DNA from: Frigidibacter sp. SD6-1
Lineage (GTDB): Bacteria; Pseudomonadota; Alphaproteobacteria; Rhodobacterales; Rhodobacteraceae
Direction: 5' to 3'
Assembly: GCF_030143255.1 (NCBI RefSeq)
Contig: NZ_JARJNR010000008.1
Location: forward strand, 1 to 64,000
DNA: 64,000 nt
Part shown: in pieces, positions 16,165 through 23,787 of the stretch
Position numbering within the stretch: the stretch's first letter is position 1
Layout of the letters: each line of letters starts with the position of its first letter
The notes under the pieces: generated by a model
The model's input: only the letters and a program-made list of their open reading frames with translations
Database searches by the model: none
What the model was told of the DNA's origin: nothing
Program-made: the position numbers and the translations under genes

Positions 16165-16788
16165 GTGAGCGAACCCCAGAAGAAGAAGCGAGCGCCGACA
16201 CGCATTCAGGCGCGCAACCGGCAGGCGATCCTCGATGCCGCGCTCGATGTTTTTTCGGCGCAGGGGTTCCGTGGCGCCACCGTAGACCAGATTGCAGAGG
16301 TCGCCGGCCTGTCGAAACCGAATCTTCTTTACTATTTTCCGTCGAAAGAGGCGGTTCACGCCGAACTGCTGGGCCAGCTACTCGATACCTGGCTCGATCC
16401 CTTGCGCGCGCTTGACGCGGCGGGCGACCCGCAGGGCGAAATTCTCGACTATGTCCGCCGCAAGCTGGAACTGAGCCGCGACTACCCGCGCGAAAGCCGA
16501 CTTTTCGCCAACGAGATCCTGCAAGGCGCGCCCCGGATCACGCAGGCGCTGGGCGGCGATCTGAAGGCACTCGTCGACGAGAAGGCCGCGGTGATCGCTC
16601 GCTGGCAGGCCGAGGGGCGGATCGCCGCAGTGCCGCCGCATCACCTGATCTTCTCGATCTGGGCGCTCACGCAGCATTACGCCGATTTCGACGTGCAGGT
16701 ACGCGCGGTCCTGGGCGACGGCCACGATCCATATGCCGAGGCGCAGGATTTCCTGGAGACGCTCTTCGAACGGCTGCTTCGCGTCTGA
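16165..16788 (+). CDS. rutR: RutR-type TetR regulator (paralogue 2, closest to E. coli RutR)
   Basis: 207 residues. Strong likeness to E. coli RutR along its length, recalled from memory: L-L-Y-Y-F-P-S-K-E-A in the DNA-binding domain, K-L-E-L-S-R-D-Y-P, G-D-L-K-A-L-V-D-E-K and H-L-I-F-S-I-W-A-L-T-Q-H-Y-A-D-F in the ligand domain. RutR binds uracil and thymine and leaves TTGACCA-NN-TGGTCAA sites. Start is GTG 16165, with GGAGG upstream. It lies between the beta-alanine aminotransferase gene and the preTA genes, fitting a pyrimidine sensor. It may act on the sites at 12414-12463 and 20120-20135. Confidence 0.88.
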   Translation: MSEPQKKKRAPTRIQARNRQAILDAALDVFSAQGFRGATVDQIAEVAGLSKPNLLYYFPSKEAVHAELLGQLLDTWLDPLRALDAAGDPQGEILDYVRRKLELSRDYPRESRLFANEILQGAPRITQALGGDLKALVDEKAAVIARWQAEGRIAAVPPHHLIFSIWALTQHYADFDVQVRAVLGDGHDPYAEAQDFLETLFERLLRV

Positions 16789-16801
16789 CGCCTGCCGTTT
16801 T

Positions 16802-16816
16802 CTAACCTTTTCTTAA
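16802..16816. promoter_or_regulatory. CtrA-like box with one mismatch
   Basis: The minus strand reads TTAA-GAAAAGG-TTAG, one base from the CtrA pattern TTAA-N7-TTAA. It lies 55 bp upstream of the hypothetical gene at 16871. It could be chance, although TTAA is scarce in this GC-rich DNA. Confidence 0.3.
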
Positions 16817-16870
16817 TGCCCCGGTGCGACGCTGTGCGTTGGTGGGGGTTTCCTCGAAGGGGAAGCTCAG

Positions 16871-17332
16871 ATGGTGGATATGCTCACTTCCGTGCAGCCC
16901 TTGGCGGGGCTGCCGATGCATGTGCGGCCCGCGCGGCCGCAGACGACCGAGGCGATCAAGCCATCGGACGGGTCCGGGACTGCGCGCAACGATGCCGACC
17001 AGCGCAGCCCGCGCGAACGGACACGCGACTGGCTGGAAGGCTTGCCACGGGTGATCGGCCCAGAGCCGCCGACGGGCCCGCCGCCTGCTTTTGAGGCCAA
17101 TGTGCTGGAGGCGGAGGCGCGGGAGCGCAAGAACCTTGCGCGGGCCGCCGAAAGGGCGGCCGAGAGCGCCGACGCGCAGGAGCGCGATGCGGCGGACCGG
17201 TCAGACGAGGCTCAGGCCGACGCGGATCGGGCGCGTGCCGAAGCCGGGGCATCCGACGCGACTGCGCGACCGCCAAACGACTGGCGGGCGACGGATGATC
17301 CCGCGCCCGCCAGGGTCGATATCCAGGTGTAG
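16871..17332 (+). CDS. Hypothetical Ala/Glu/Arg-rich protein
   Basis: 153 residues with no recognised family. The first 80 residues are Pro- and polar-rich and probably disordered. About 83-140 is a highly charged Ala/Glu/Asp/Arg stretch (A-R-E-R-K-N-L-A-R-A-A-E-R-A-A-E) likely to form a single helix or coiled coil. No signal peptide or membrane segment. A GAAGGGGAAG ribosome site precedes the ATG. It converges with preA, the stops being 3 bp apart. A one-mismatch CtrA-like box lies upstream, so a cell-cycle or motility link is possible but unproven. Confidence 0.55.
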   Translation: MVDMLTSVQPLAGLPMHVRPARPQTTEAIKPSDGSGTARNDADQRSPRERTRDWLEGLPRVIGPEPPTGPPPAFEANVLEAEARERKNLARAAERAAESADAQERDAADRSDEAQADADRARAEAGASDATARPPNDWRATDDPAPARVDIQV

Positions 17333-17335
17333 GCC

Positions 17336-18637
17336 CTACTCGGCGGCCTTCGCCGCCGGGTTGTTCGGGTGCGTCGTCCAGTTGGCATAGGTGCCGACCT
17401 TGCGGCCGGTGCGCTTGTCCAGTTCGCCCTGATCGAGCGTGCGCATCGTGATGCAGCTCTCGACCGGGCAAACGTCGATGCAGAGGTTGCAGGCGACGCA
17501 TTCCTCTTCCTTGACGGTAAAGGTCCGGTCGGCCGACATGTCGATGGCCTGGTGCGACGTATCCTCGCAGGCCGCATAGCAGCGCCCGCATTTGATGCAG
17601 GCATCCTGGTCGATGACCGCCTTCGTCACATAGTTCAGGTTCAGATACTGCCAGTCGGTGACATTCGGCACCGCCCGCCCGACCAGTTCGGCGGTCGAGG
17701 CCATGCCCTTTTCGTCCATGTATTGCGACAGGCCCGAGATCATCTCCTGCACGACCTTGAAGCCATAGGTCATGGCCGCCGTGCAGACCTGGACGTTGCC
17801 CGCGCCAAGCGCCATGAACTCCGCCGCGTCGCGCCAGGTGGTGACGCCGCCGATGCCCGAAATCGGCAGGCCGCGTGTCGCCTCGGACCGGGCAATCTCG
17901 GCCACCATGTTCAGCGCGATCGGCTTCACCGCCGGGCCGCAATAGCCGCCGTGCGTGCCCTTGCCGTCGATGGTGGGCTCCGGCGCGAACAGGTCGAGGT
18001 CGACCGATGTGATCGAGTTGATCGTGTTGATGAGGGAAACCGCATCGGCCCCGCCGCGCTTCGCCGCCTCCGCCGGACGGCGGATGTCGGTGATGTTCGG
18101 GGTCAGCTTCACGATGCAGGGCATGCGGCTGTATTGCTTCACCCAGCGCGTGACCATCTCGATATATTCCGGCACCTGCCCGACGGCCGATCCCATGCCG
18201 CGTTCGGCCATGCCGTGCGGGCAGCCGAAGTTGAGTTCCACCCCGTCGGCCTCGGTATCCTCGATCCGGTGCAGGATGTCCTTCCACGAGTCCTCGTCGC
18301 AAGGCACCATCAGAGAGATGATCAGCGCGCGGTCGCGCCACTTGCGCTTGACCTCCTTGATCTCCTGCAGGTTGACCTGCAAAGGCCGGTCGGTGATCAG
18401 CTCGATATTGTTCAGGCCCAGAAGCCGCCGGTCCGCCCCCCAGATCGCGCCATAGCGCGCGCCGTTGACATTGACGACCGGCGGGCCCTCGGAGCCGAGC
18501 GTTTTCCAGACGACCCCGCCCCAGCCCGCCTCGAAAGCGCGCTCGACGTTGTATTTCTTGTCCGTGGGCGGGGCCGACGCCAGCCAGAACGGATTGGGGC
18601 TTTTGATGCCGATGAAAGTGCTGGTCAGGTTTGCCAT
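17336..18637 (-). CDS. preA: NAD-dependent dihydropyrimidine dehydrogenase subunit PreA
   Basis: 433 residues. A DHOD-like TIM barrel (about 1-310) binds FMN and the pyrimidine, and a C-terminal ferredoxin-like domain has two 4Fe-4S motifs, C-I-K-C-G-R-C-Y-A-A-C and C-V-A-C-N-L-C-I-D-V-C-P (about 345-400). With PreT it reduces uracil or thymine to the dihydro form using NADH; the reaction is reversible. N-terminal T-F-I-G-I-K-S-P-N-P-F-W-L-A-S-A-P-P is characteristic. It lies 97 bp after preT on the same strand, with a palindromic repeat between. Product goes to HydA at 9127-10581. Confidence 0.95.
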   Translation of the reverse strand: MANLTSTFIGIKSPNPFWLASAPPTDKKYNVERAFEAGWGGVVWKTLGSEGPPVVNVNGARYGAIWGADRRLLGLNNIELITDRPLQVNLQEIKEVKRKWRDRALIISLMVPCDEDSWKDILHRIEDTEADGVELNFGCPHGMAERGMGSAVGQVPEYIEMVTRWVKQYSRMPCIVKLTPNITDIRRPAEAAKRGGADAVSLINTINSITSVDLDLFAPEPTIDGKGTHGGYCGPAVKPIALNMVAEIARSEATRGLPISGIGGVTTWRDAAEFMALGAGNVQVCTAAMTYGFKVVQEMISGLSQYMDEKGMASTAELVGRAVPNVTDWQYLNLNYVTKAVIDQDACIKCGRCYAACEDTSHQAIDMSADRTFTVKEEECVACNLCIDVCPVESCITMRTLDQGELDKRTGRKVGTYANWTTHPNNPAAKAAE

Positions 18638-18660
18638 GTCTCAATCTCCCTGTCCGCCGC

Positions 18661-18721
18661 GTCCCGGACTCGATCCGGGACCTCATGGCGATTGCTGGAG
18701 GCCCCGGATCAAGTCCGGGGC
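18661..18721. repeat. Second DPG-type palindromic repeat (between preT and preA)
   Basis: Arms 18661-18683 (TCCCGGACTCGATCCGGGA core) and 18698-18721 (CCCCGGATCAAGTCCGGGG core) are inverted copies of each other and individually palindromic, as in the unit at 11014-11088. Located in the preT-preA gap, it may fold in the shared mRNA and set unequal expression. Confidence 0.7.
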
Positions 18722-18734
18722 GTGGGGTTTCGCT

Positions 18735-20069
18735 TCAGCCCATCAGGCTTGCATGAATATCCTCGGCCGCGTCGCGCCCCTCGGCGACCGCCGTCACCGT
18801 CAGATCCTCGCCACCCGACGCGCAGTCGCCCGCCGCCCAGACGCCGGGGACGGAGGTCCGCCCCGTCCCGGTCACCGCGATCTTGCCGCCCTCGAGCTTC
18901 AGCCCCTCGGGCTGGCCCGACAGGGTCTGGCCGATCGCCTTCATCACCTGATCGGCCTTCAGCCGGAAGGTCTCGGACGACAGTTTCAGCCCCGATGGAC
19001 CATCCTCGGTATAGGCGAATTCCACTTCCTGCGCCGCGCCGTTTCCGACAACGCGGACAGGCGCCACATTGTGCAGGATACGCACGCCGACGCCGGTCGC
19101 ATGGTCCTGCTCGTCGGTCGAGGCCGACATCTTCTCGCGCCCGCGCCGGTAGGCGATGGTGACATTCTCGGCCCCCAGCAGCTTCGACTGGACGGCCGCG
19201 TCCACCGCCGTCATGCCGCCGCCGATCACCACCACATCGCGCCCGACATTCAGCTTTGCCTTGTCGGGCTGCTGGCGCAGCTCCGCGATGAAATCGACCG
19301 CATTCAGGACATTGCCCAGCCCCTCGCCCTCGGCCCGCAACGCATTGACGCCGGCAAGTCCCACGGCCAGCACGACCGCATCGAAATCCTGCTTCAGACT
19401 GTCCAGCGCAAGACCGTCCCCGAGGCTCTTGCCGTTCTCGATCCGGATGCCGCCGATCTTCAACAGCCACTGCACCTCGTTGGCGGCGAAGGATCCCGGC
19501 GCCTTGTAGCTGGCAATGCCATATTCGTTCAGGCCACCGGCCTTGGCCCGCGCATCATAGACGACAACATCGTGACCCTTCATCGCCAGACGATGGGCGG
19601 CCGACAGCCCCGCCGGACCCGCCCCGACAACCGCCACCTTCTTGCCGGTCTGTTCGGCGCGGGCGAAGGGATGCACCCCCGCCTCCATCAGGCTGTCGGT
19701 CGCATAACGCTGCAACCGCCCGATCTCGACCGGCTTGCCTTCGGCCGTCTCGCGCACGCAGGCCTCTTCGCAAAGCTGTTCGGTCGGGCAGACGCGGGCG
19801 CACATGCCGCCAAGGATGTTCTGGCTGAAGATCGTCCTCGCCGCCGCTTCCGGCGTGCCCGTCGAAATCTGCCGAATGAAGAGCGGGATGTCGATCGAGG
19901 TCGGGCAGGCCGTCATGCAGGGCGCGTCATGGCAGAAGTAGCAGCGATCCGCCGCCACCCGCGCCTCGTGCGGCTCGAGCCGCGGAGCGATATCACCGAA
20001 ATTCCTTGCATAATCGTCGGCTGCAAGCCTTCCCGACGCCACGCCGGGCGTGAACTGGCTATTGGACAC
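18735..20069 (-). CDS. preT: NAD(P)-dependent dihydropyrimidine dehydrogenase subunit PreT
   Basis: 444 residues, GltD-like. The N-terminal Fe-S region has C-Y-F-C-H-D-A-P-C-M-T-A-C-P (about 42-55) and C-A-R-V-C-P-T-E-Q-L-C-E-E-A-C (about 91-105). Then come the FAD motif V-V-G-A-G-P-A-G-L-S-A-A (about 147) and the NAD(P) motif V-I-G-G-G-M-T-A-V-D-A-A (about 286). It takes electrons from NADH and hands them to PreA. Start is GTG 20069 after GGGAGGCC. A RutR-like palindrome lies 51 bp upstream, consistent with uracil-dependent control. Confidence 0.95.
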   Translation of the reverse strand: MSNSQFTPGVASGRLAADDYARNFGDIAPRLEPHEARVAADRCYFCHDAPCMTACPTSIDIPLFIRQISTGTPEAAARTIFSQNILGGMCARVCPTEQLCEEACVRETAEGKPVEIGRLQRYATDSLMEAGVHPFARAEQTGKKVAVVGAGPAGLSAAHRLAMKGHDVVVYDARAKAGGLNEYGIASYKAPGSFAANEVQWLLKIGGIRIENGKSLGDGLALDSLKQDFDAVVLAVGLAGVNALRAEGEGLGNVLNAVDFIAELRQQPDKAKLNVGRDVVVIGGGMTAVDAAVQSKLLGAENVTIAYRRGREKMSASTDEQDHATGVGVRILHNVAPVRVVGNGAAQEVEFAYTEDGPSGLKLSSETFRLKADQVMKAIGQTLSGQPEGLKLEGGKIAVTGTGRTSVPGVWAAGDCASGGEDLTVTAVAEGRDAAEDIHASLMG

Positions 20070-20119
20070 GGAGGCCTCCCTGGCTTGTTCTTTCGGGAAT
20101 CATGACACGAGTCGATTTT

Positions 20120-20135
20120 TTTATCAAATGGTAAA
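20120..20135. promoter_or_regulatory. RutR-like palindrome upstream of preT
   Basis: TTTATCAAATGGTAAA matches the RutR consensus TTGACCA-NN-TGGTCAA at 11 of 14 defined positions and sits in an AT-rich patch 51 bp before the preT start, a normal operator position. Binding is inferred. Confidence 0.5.
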
Positions 20136-20138
20136 TTT

Positions 20139-20252
20139 TTAGAACGGCTCCTCGTCGTCTTCGACGCTCGTCGCCAGGCGGGCGCCCGCGAGGAGTGCCC
20201 GAAGGGCTTCGACGAGCCGCCCGGCCCGGGCCAGCAGATCGGCGCTTTTCAC
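20139..20252 (-). CDS. Possible 37-residue small protein
   Basis: A short frame from GTG 20252 to TAA 20139 encodes a Leu/Ala/Arg-rich amphipathic helix ending in the acidic E-D-D-E-E-P-F. The third codon positions are GC-rich as in real genes here, and an in-frame TAG lies seven codons upstream. A GGAG-like ribosome site is weak. Part of the frame coincides with the dispersed repeat at 20189-20216, so it may be only a chance frame through the repeat. No family recognised. Confidence 0.25.
   Translation of the reverse strand: MKSADLLARAGRLVEALRALLAGARLATSVEDDEEPF
20189..20216. repeat. GAGTGCACGAAGTGC-type repeat, copy 1
   Basis: A 28-bp stretch with core GAGTGCCCGAAGGGC flanked by CGAG and TTCGACGAG. 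It matches 42302-42329 and the reverse of 29152-29179. The core folds as a small GCAC/GTGC-type hairpin. Confidence 0.6.
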
Positions 20253-20340
20253 TCCGCTGCCTTGCGGCTATACAGGCCCAAGCATGAAAGGCCCGCGCGC
20301 GAAGAATGACGGGCGACAGACAGGATCCTTAGAGGACTTC

Positions 20341-20841
20341 ATGACCAAGACCCCCCACGAGAGCGACGTTGCCTTCATCGAGGCGCTGGCCGCGCTTCTG
20401 AACAAGAACGACCTCGCCGAACTGAGCGTGAAGCGCGAATATGGCGAGAATGACAGCCTGAATGTCCGCGTATCGAAATATGCGGCCCCGGCGGCCGTGG
20501 CGCCGATGCCGGTGATGCACGCGGCCGCGGCCGCCGCACCTGCCCCGCATATCCCCGGCGCGCCCGCCCCGGCCGCCGCCGTCGGCGGCGGCGATCCGGC
20601 CTCGCACCCGGGCGCCGTCACCTCGCCCATGGTCGGCACCGTCTATCTTGCCGCCGAACCGGGTGCCGCGCCTTTCATCGCGGTTGGCGATCAGGTGAAG
20701 GAGGGCCAGACCGTCCTCATCATCGAGGCGATGAAGACGATGAACCATATCCCCGCGCCCCGCGCGGGCACGGTCAAGCGCATCCTCGTCGAGGATGGCA
20801 CGCCGGTCGAATTCGGTGCGCCGCTTCTCATCATCGAGTGA
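20341..20841 (+). CDS. accB: Acetyl-CoA carboxylase biotin carboxyl carrier protein
   Basis: 166 residues. The C-terminal biotinyl domain (about 90-166) carries the biotin site E-A-M-K-T-M-N with Lys132. A Pro/Ala linker (about 58-88) joins it to the N-terminal domain. It carries carboxybiotin between AccC and the carboxyltransferase during malonyl-CoA synthesis. The ATG at 20341, preceded by GAGG, gives the normal N-terminus; an in-frame ATG at 20284 would add 19 atypical residues. accC follows after 7 bp. Confidence 0.95.
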   Translation: MTKTPHESDVAFIEALAALLNKNDLAELSVKREYGENDSLNVRVSKYAAPAAVAPMPVMHAAAAAAPAPHIPGAPAPAAAVGGGDPASHPGAVTSPMVGTVYLAAEPGAAPFIAVGDQVKEGQTVLIIEAMKTMNHIPAPRAGTVKRILVEDGTPVEFGAPLLIIE

Positions 20842-20848
20842 GGGCGCG

Positions 20849-22201
20849 ATGTTTGAAAAAATCCTGATCGCGAACCGGGGCGAGATCGCGCTCCGGGTGA
20901 TCCGCGCCTGCAAGGAAATGGGCATCCGTTCCGTCGCCGTCCATTCCACGGCCGACAGTGACGCGATGCATGTGCGCATGGCCGACGAAAGCGTCTGCAT
21001 CGGCCCCGCGCCCTCGTCGCAATCCTACCTGTCGATCCCCGCCATCGTCTCGGCTTGCGAGATCACCGGGGCGGAAGCGATCCATCCTGGCTACGGCTTC
21101 CTCAGCGAAAATGCCGCCTTCGTGCAGGTGCTTGAGGACCACGGCATCACCTTCATCGGCCCGTCGGCGGAACATATCCGCATCATGGGTGACAAGATCA
21201 CCGCGAAGGATACGGCCAAGCGTCTGGGCATTCCGGTGGTGCCGGGGTCGGACGGCGGCGTCGCCGACCTGACTGACGCGAAGAAAGTCGCAGGCGATAT
21301 CGGCTATCCCGTCATCATCAAGGCGACCGCTGGTGGCGGCGGGCGCGGCATGAAGGTCGCTCGCGACGAGAGCGAGCTGGAAGTCGCCTTCCGCACCGCG
21401 CGGAGCGAGGCAAAGGCCGCCTTCGGCAATGACGAGGTCTATATCGAGAAATACCTCCAGCGGCCCCGCCATATCGAGATCCAGGTCTTCGGTGACGGCA
21501 AGGGCCGCGCGGTGCATCTGGGCGAGCGCGACTGTTCGCTGCAGCGCCGCCACCAGAAAGTCTTCGAGGAAGCGCCCGGTCCGGTTATCGATGCTGCAAC
21601 GCGGGCCAAGATCGGCAAGATCTGCGCCGATGCGGTGGCCGAGATCAACTATATCGGCGCGGGCACCATCGAATTCCTCTACGAGGACGGCGAGTTTTAT
21701 TTCATCGAGATGAACACCCGCCTGCAGGTCGAACATCCGGTGACCGAGGCGATCTTCGGCGTCGATCTGGTGCGCGAACAGATCCGTGTCGCCGCCGGCC
21801 TGCCGATGGACTTCCGGCAGGAGGATCTGACGGTCCATGGCCATGCGATCGAAGTGCGGATCAATGCAGAGAAGGTGCCGGATTTCGCCCCCCGCCCCGG
21901 CCGCGTGACCCAGTTCCACGCGCCGGGCGGCCTTGGCGTGCGGATGGATTCCGCACTTTACGACGGCTACATGATCCCCTCCCATTACGACAGCCTGATC
22001 GGCAAGCTGATCGTCCATGGCCGCGACCGGCCGGAGGCGCTGGCGCGGCTGAAACGCGCGCTGTCCGAACTGATCGTCGACGGTCAGGGGGTGGAAACGA
22101 CGGTGCCGCTCTTCCATGCGCTGCTTGCCGACGAGGATATCCACCGGGGCGACTATTCGATCCACTGGCTGGAAAAGTGGCTCGCCCGGACCTACGGCTG
22201 A
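20849..22201 (+). CDS. accC: Acetyl-CoA carboxylase, biotin carboxylase subunit
   Basis: 450 residues, full length. It starts [16 protein letters not shown]. The ATP-grasp loop is [11 protein letters not shown] (about 161-171), and the catalytic stretch [16 protein letters not shown] lies near 285-300. It carboxylates biotin on AccB using ATP and bicarbonate. Immediately downstream of accB, as in most bacteria. Confidence 0.97.
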   Translation: MFEKILIANRGEIALRVIRACKEMGIRSVAVHSTADSDAMHVRMADESVCIGPAPSSQSYLSIPAIVSACEITGAEAIHPGYGFLSENAAFVQVLEDHGITFIGPSAEHIRIMGDKITAKDTAKRLGIPVVPGSDGGVADLTDAKKVAGDIGYPVIIKATAGGGGRGMKVARDESELEVAFRTARSEAKAAFGNDEVYIEKYLQRPRHIEIQVFGDGKGRAVHLGERDCSLQRRHQKVFEEAPGPVIDAATRAKIGKICADAVAEINYIGAGTIEFLYEDGEFYFIEMNTRLQVEHPVTEAIFGVDLVREQIRVAAGLPMDFRQEDLTVHGHAIEVRINAEKVPDFAPRPGRVTQFHAPGGLGVRMDSALYDGYMIPSHYDSLIGKLIVHGRDRPEALARLKRALSELIVDGQGVETTVPLFHALLADEDIHRGDYSIHWLEKWLARTYG

Positions 22202-22225
22202 CCGGCCCCTGCCCGGCCTTGTCGC

Positions 22226-22275
22226 GGGGAGGCTCCGCCTCCCCGCACCCCTCCGGAGTATTTCCGGACAGAATG
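22226..22275. repeat. Hairpin plus GGAGTATTT element after accC
   Basis: GGGGAGGC (22226-22233) pairs with GCCTCCCC across TCC, followed by CCCTCCGGAGTATTTCCGG. This is the same layout as the elements at 147-180, 54881-54921 and 57170-57223. It lies in the accC-aat gap and may end accC transcription or protect its mRNA. Confidence 0.5.
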
Positions 22276-22291
22276 TGAGGGTAACCTGGCG

Positions 22292-22960
22292 CTGACGGCC
22301 GACATCATGCTTCAGGGCTACCGGCGCGGCATCTTTCCGATGGCCGAAAGCCGGGACAGTCCGGAACTCCAGTGGGTCGAGCCGCGGCTGAGGGGCATCC
22401 TGCCGCTCGACCGGTTCCATCTGTCGCGGTCGCTCCGGCGGCGACTCTTGAAGGGCGGCTACGAGATCGCCATCGACCGCGATTTCATGGGTACGGTCAG
22501 CGCCTGCGCCGACCGGCCCGAGACCTGGATCAACGACACGCTTCTTCTGCTTTACGGCGCGCTCTTCAACGCAGGCCACGCCCATTCGCTTGAAGTCTGG
22601 CGCGAGGGGCGGCTGGTGGGCGGGGTCTTCGGCGTGACCTTCGGCCGGGTCTTCTGCGGTGAGACGATGTTTTCCCGCGAGACGGACGCTTCGAAGATCG
22701 CGCTTGCCTATCTGGTGGACCGGTTGCGGCGAGCGGGTTTCATCCTTTTCGACACCCAGTTCCTGACACCGCACCTTGCCTCGCTCGGCGCGGTCGAGAT
22801 CACGCAGGCGCAGTATCTGAGGCGCTTGGCGGCGGCGCGCGAGATGGAGGCGGACTTCGGCGCGGCGGATGTGCCTCAGCCGCCCGAACTGGTCTCTGCA
22901 CTCTCTTCGGCGGGCGCGGGCGCGTCGGGCAGGATACAGGACAGGACCCAGACATCATAG
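22292..22960 (+). CDS. aat: Leucyl/phenylalanyl-tRNA-protein transferase
   Basis: About 222 residues. It adds Leu or Phe from aminoacyl-tRNA to N-terminal Arg/Lys of proteins, marking them for ClpS-ClpAP (N-end rule). Family motifs are G-Y-R-R-G-I-F-P-M-A near the start, W-V-E-P-R-L-R-G-I-L-P-L, and G-V-F-G-V-T-F-G-R-V-F-C-G-E-T-M-F-S (about 108-125). The first in-frame ATG is 22307, but homologues have five or six residues before it. A CTG at 22292, ten bases after GAGGG, gives M-T-A-D-I-M-L-Q-G-Y and is my preferred start. The 3' end overlaps the convergent DUF2155 gene by 85 bp. Confidence 0.88.
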   Translation: MTADIMLQGYRRGIFPMAESRDSPELQWVEPRLRGILPLDRFHLSRSLRRRLLKGGYEIAIDRDFMGTVSACADRPETWINDTLLLLYGALFNAGHAHSLEVWREGRLVGGVFGVTFGRVFCGETMFSRETDASKIALAYLVDRLRRAGFILFDTQFLTPHLASLGAVEITQAQYLRRLAAAREMEADFGAADVPQPPELVSALSSAGAGASGRIQDRTQTS

Positions 22961-23322
22961 CGCGGATGGTCGAGCGCAGAGAGTGCGGGGCTGGAGGCCA
23001 CCATCCAGCCGCCGAACAGCGCCGTGCCGCCCGCGTCGATCACATCGAGATTGGCAAAAGCGTCGGCGGCGGGGTTGTCCTTCGGATAGCGGCATTCGCT
23101 CATCGTCACGGTGAGCGGCGCACTGGTGGCAGCGCCGACCGTGCCGCTCTCGCCGTCCTTCAAGGTCAGATCGACGGTCTGGCCGGAGACCTTGTCGAGC
23201 GCGCGCAGGATCGCGCCGGGCGCGTCCGTGGTCTCCGCGGTGCTGATCTGGCCCGCGCCCTGATCCTGAGCAAGGACGGCCACCGGAAAGAGAGCTGCCA
23301 CCGGAAGAAGGATCGCCCTCAT
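22876..23322 (-). CDS. DUF2155 periplasmic protein
   Basis: 148 residues with a signal peptide (about 1-18, ending A-V-L-A-Q). The DUF2155 core is R-A-L-D-K-V-S-G-Q-T near 40, then M-S-E-C-R-Y-P-K-D-N-P near 75 and F-G-G-W-M-V-A-S-S-P-A near 104. The family is alphaproteobacterial and uncharacterised; it occurs beside NDUFA12 and mlaD genes. Its start overlaps the mlaD stop by 4 bases, so it is coupled. Its last 85 bp overlap the end of aat on the other strand. Confidence 0.9.
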   Translation of the reverse strand: MRAILLPVAALFPVAVLAQDQGAGQISTAETTDAPGAILRALDKVSGQTVDLTLKDGESGTVGAATSAPLTVTMSECRYPKDNPAADAFANLDVIDAGGTALFGGWMVASSPALSALDHPRYDVWVLSCILPDAPAPAEESAETSSGG

Positions 23323-23786
23323 TCGCCGCCGCCGGACCCGCTGTCGGACGCTTGTCCGACGAACTTCATCAACAACTGGATAAGCCCGACCGCGCCCTGC
23401 GTATCGAAGATCTCACCCCCCGGCTCGACCGCGACGGGGCTGCCGCCGGGCTGGATTTCCAGGAAATTGCCACCAAGCAACCCTTCGGAAGAGACAAGCG
23501 CGGTGCTGTCATCGGGAATGACGATTCCGTCCTTCATGCTGAAGGTCGCGTCGGCATAATAGGTATCGGGGTTCAGGTCGAGCCGCGTGACCGTACCCAC
23601 CTTCACGCCCGCAAGCCGCACATCGGTGCCGACCGAAACGCCATCGGCGCTGCGGAAGCTTGCATGCAGGTCGTAGGACCCTCTGCTGCCCGTCGCGCTT
23701 TCACCAAGGCCCGCATAGAGCGCAAAACCGATGGCCACGGCGACGACGCCCGCGCCGGTCAGGACCTCGCTGACATTCTCGGCCAT
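23319..23786 (-). CDS. mlaD: Lipid-transport MCE protein MlaD
   Basis: 155 residues. An N-terminal membrane anchor (about 5-26) is followed by one MCE domain (F-R-S-A-D-G-V-S-V-G-T-D-V-R-L-A-G-V-K-V-G, about 47-67). MlaD forms a hexameric periplasmic ring moving phospholipids between membranes. The other mla genes are not in this window. The ATG at 23786 opens directly into the anchor; a longer reading from 23870 would overlap the NDUFA12 gene. Only one base separates it from that gene. Confidence 0.88.
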   Translation of the reverse strand: MAENVSEVLTGAGVVAVAIGFALYAGLGESATGSRGSYDLHASFRSADGVSVGTDVRLAGVKVGTVTRLDLNPDTYYADATFSMKDGIVIPDDSTALVSSEGLLGGNFLEIQPGGSPVAVEPGGEIFDTQGAVGLIQLLMKFVGQASDSGSGGGE

Positions 23787-23787
23787 C

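Noticed and set aside
20831-22774. 647-codon open frame antisense to accC and aat
   Set aside because: Antisense to two conserved genes, with low-complexity Arg/Asp-rich product and no domain.
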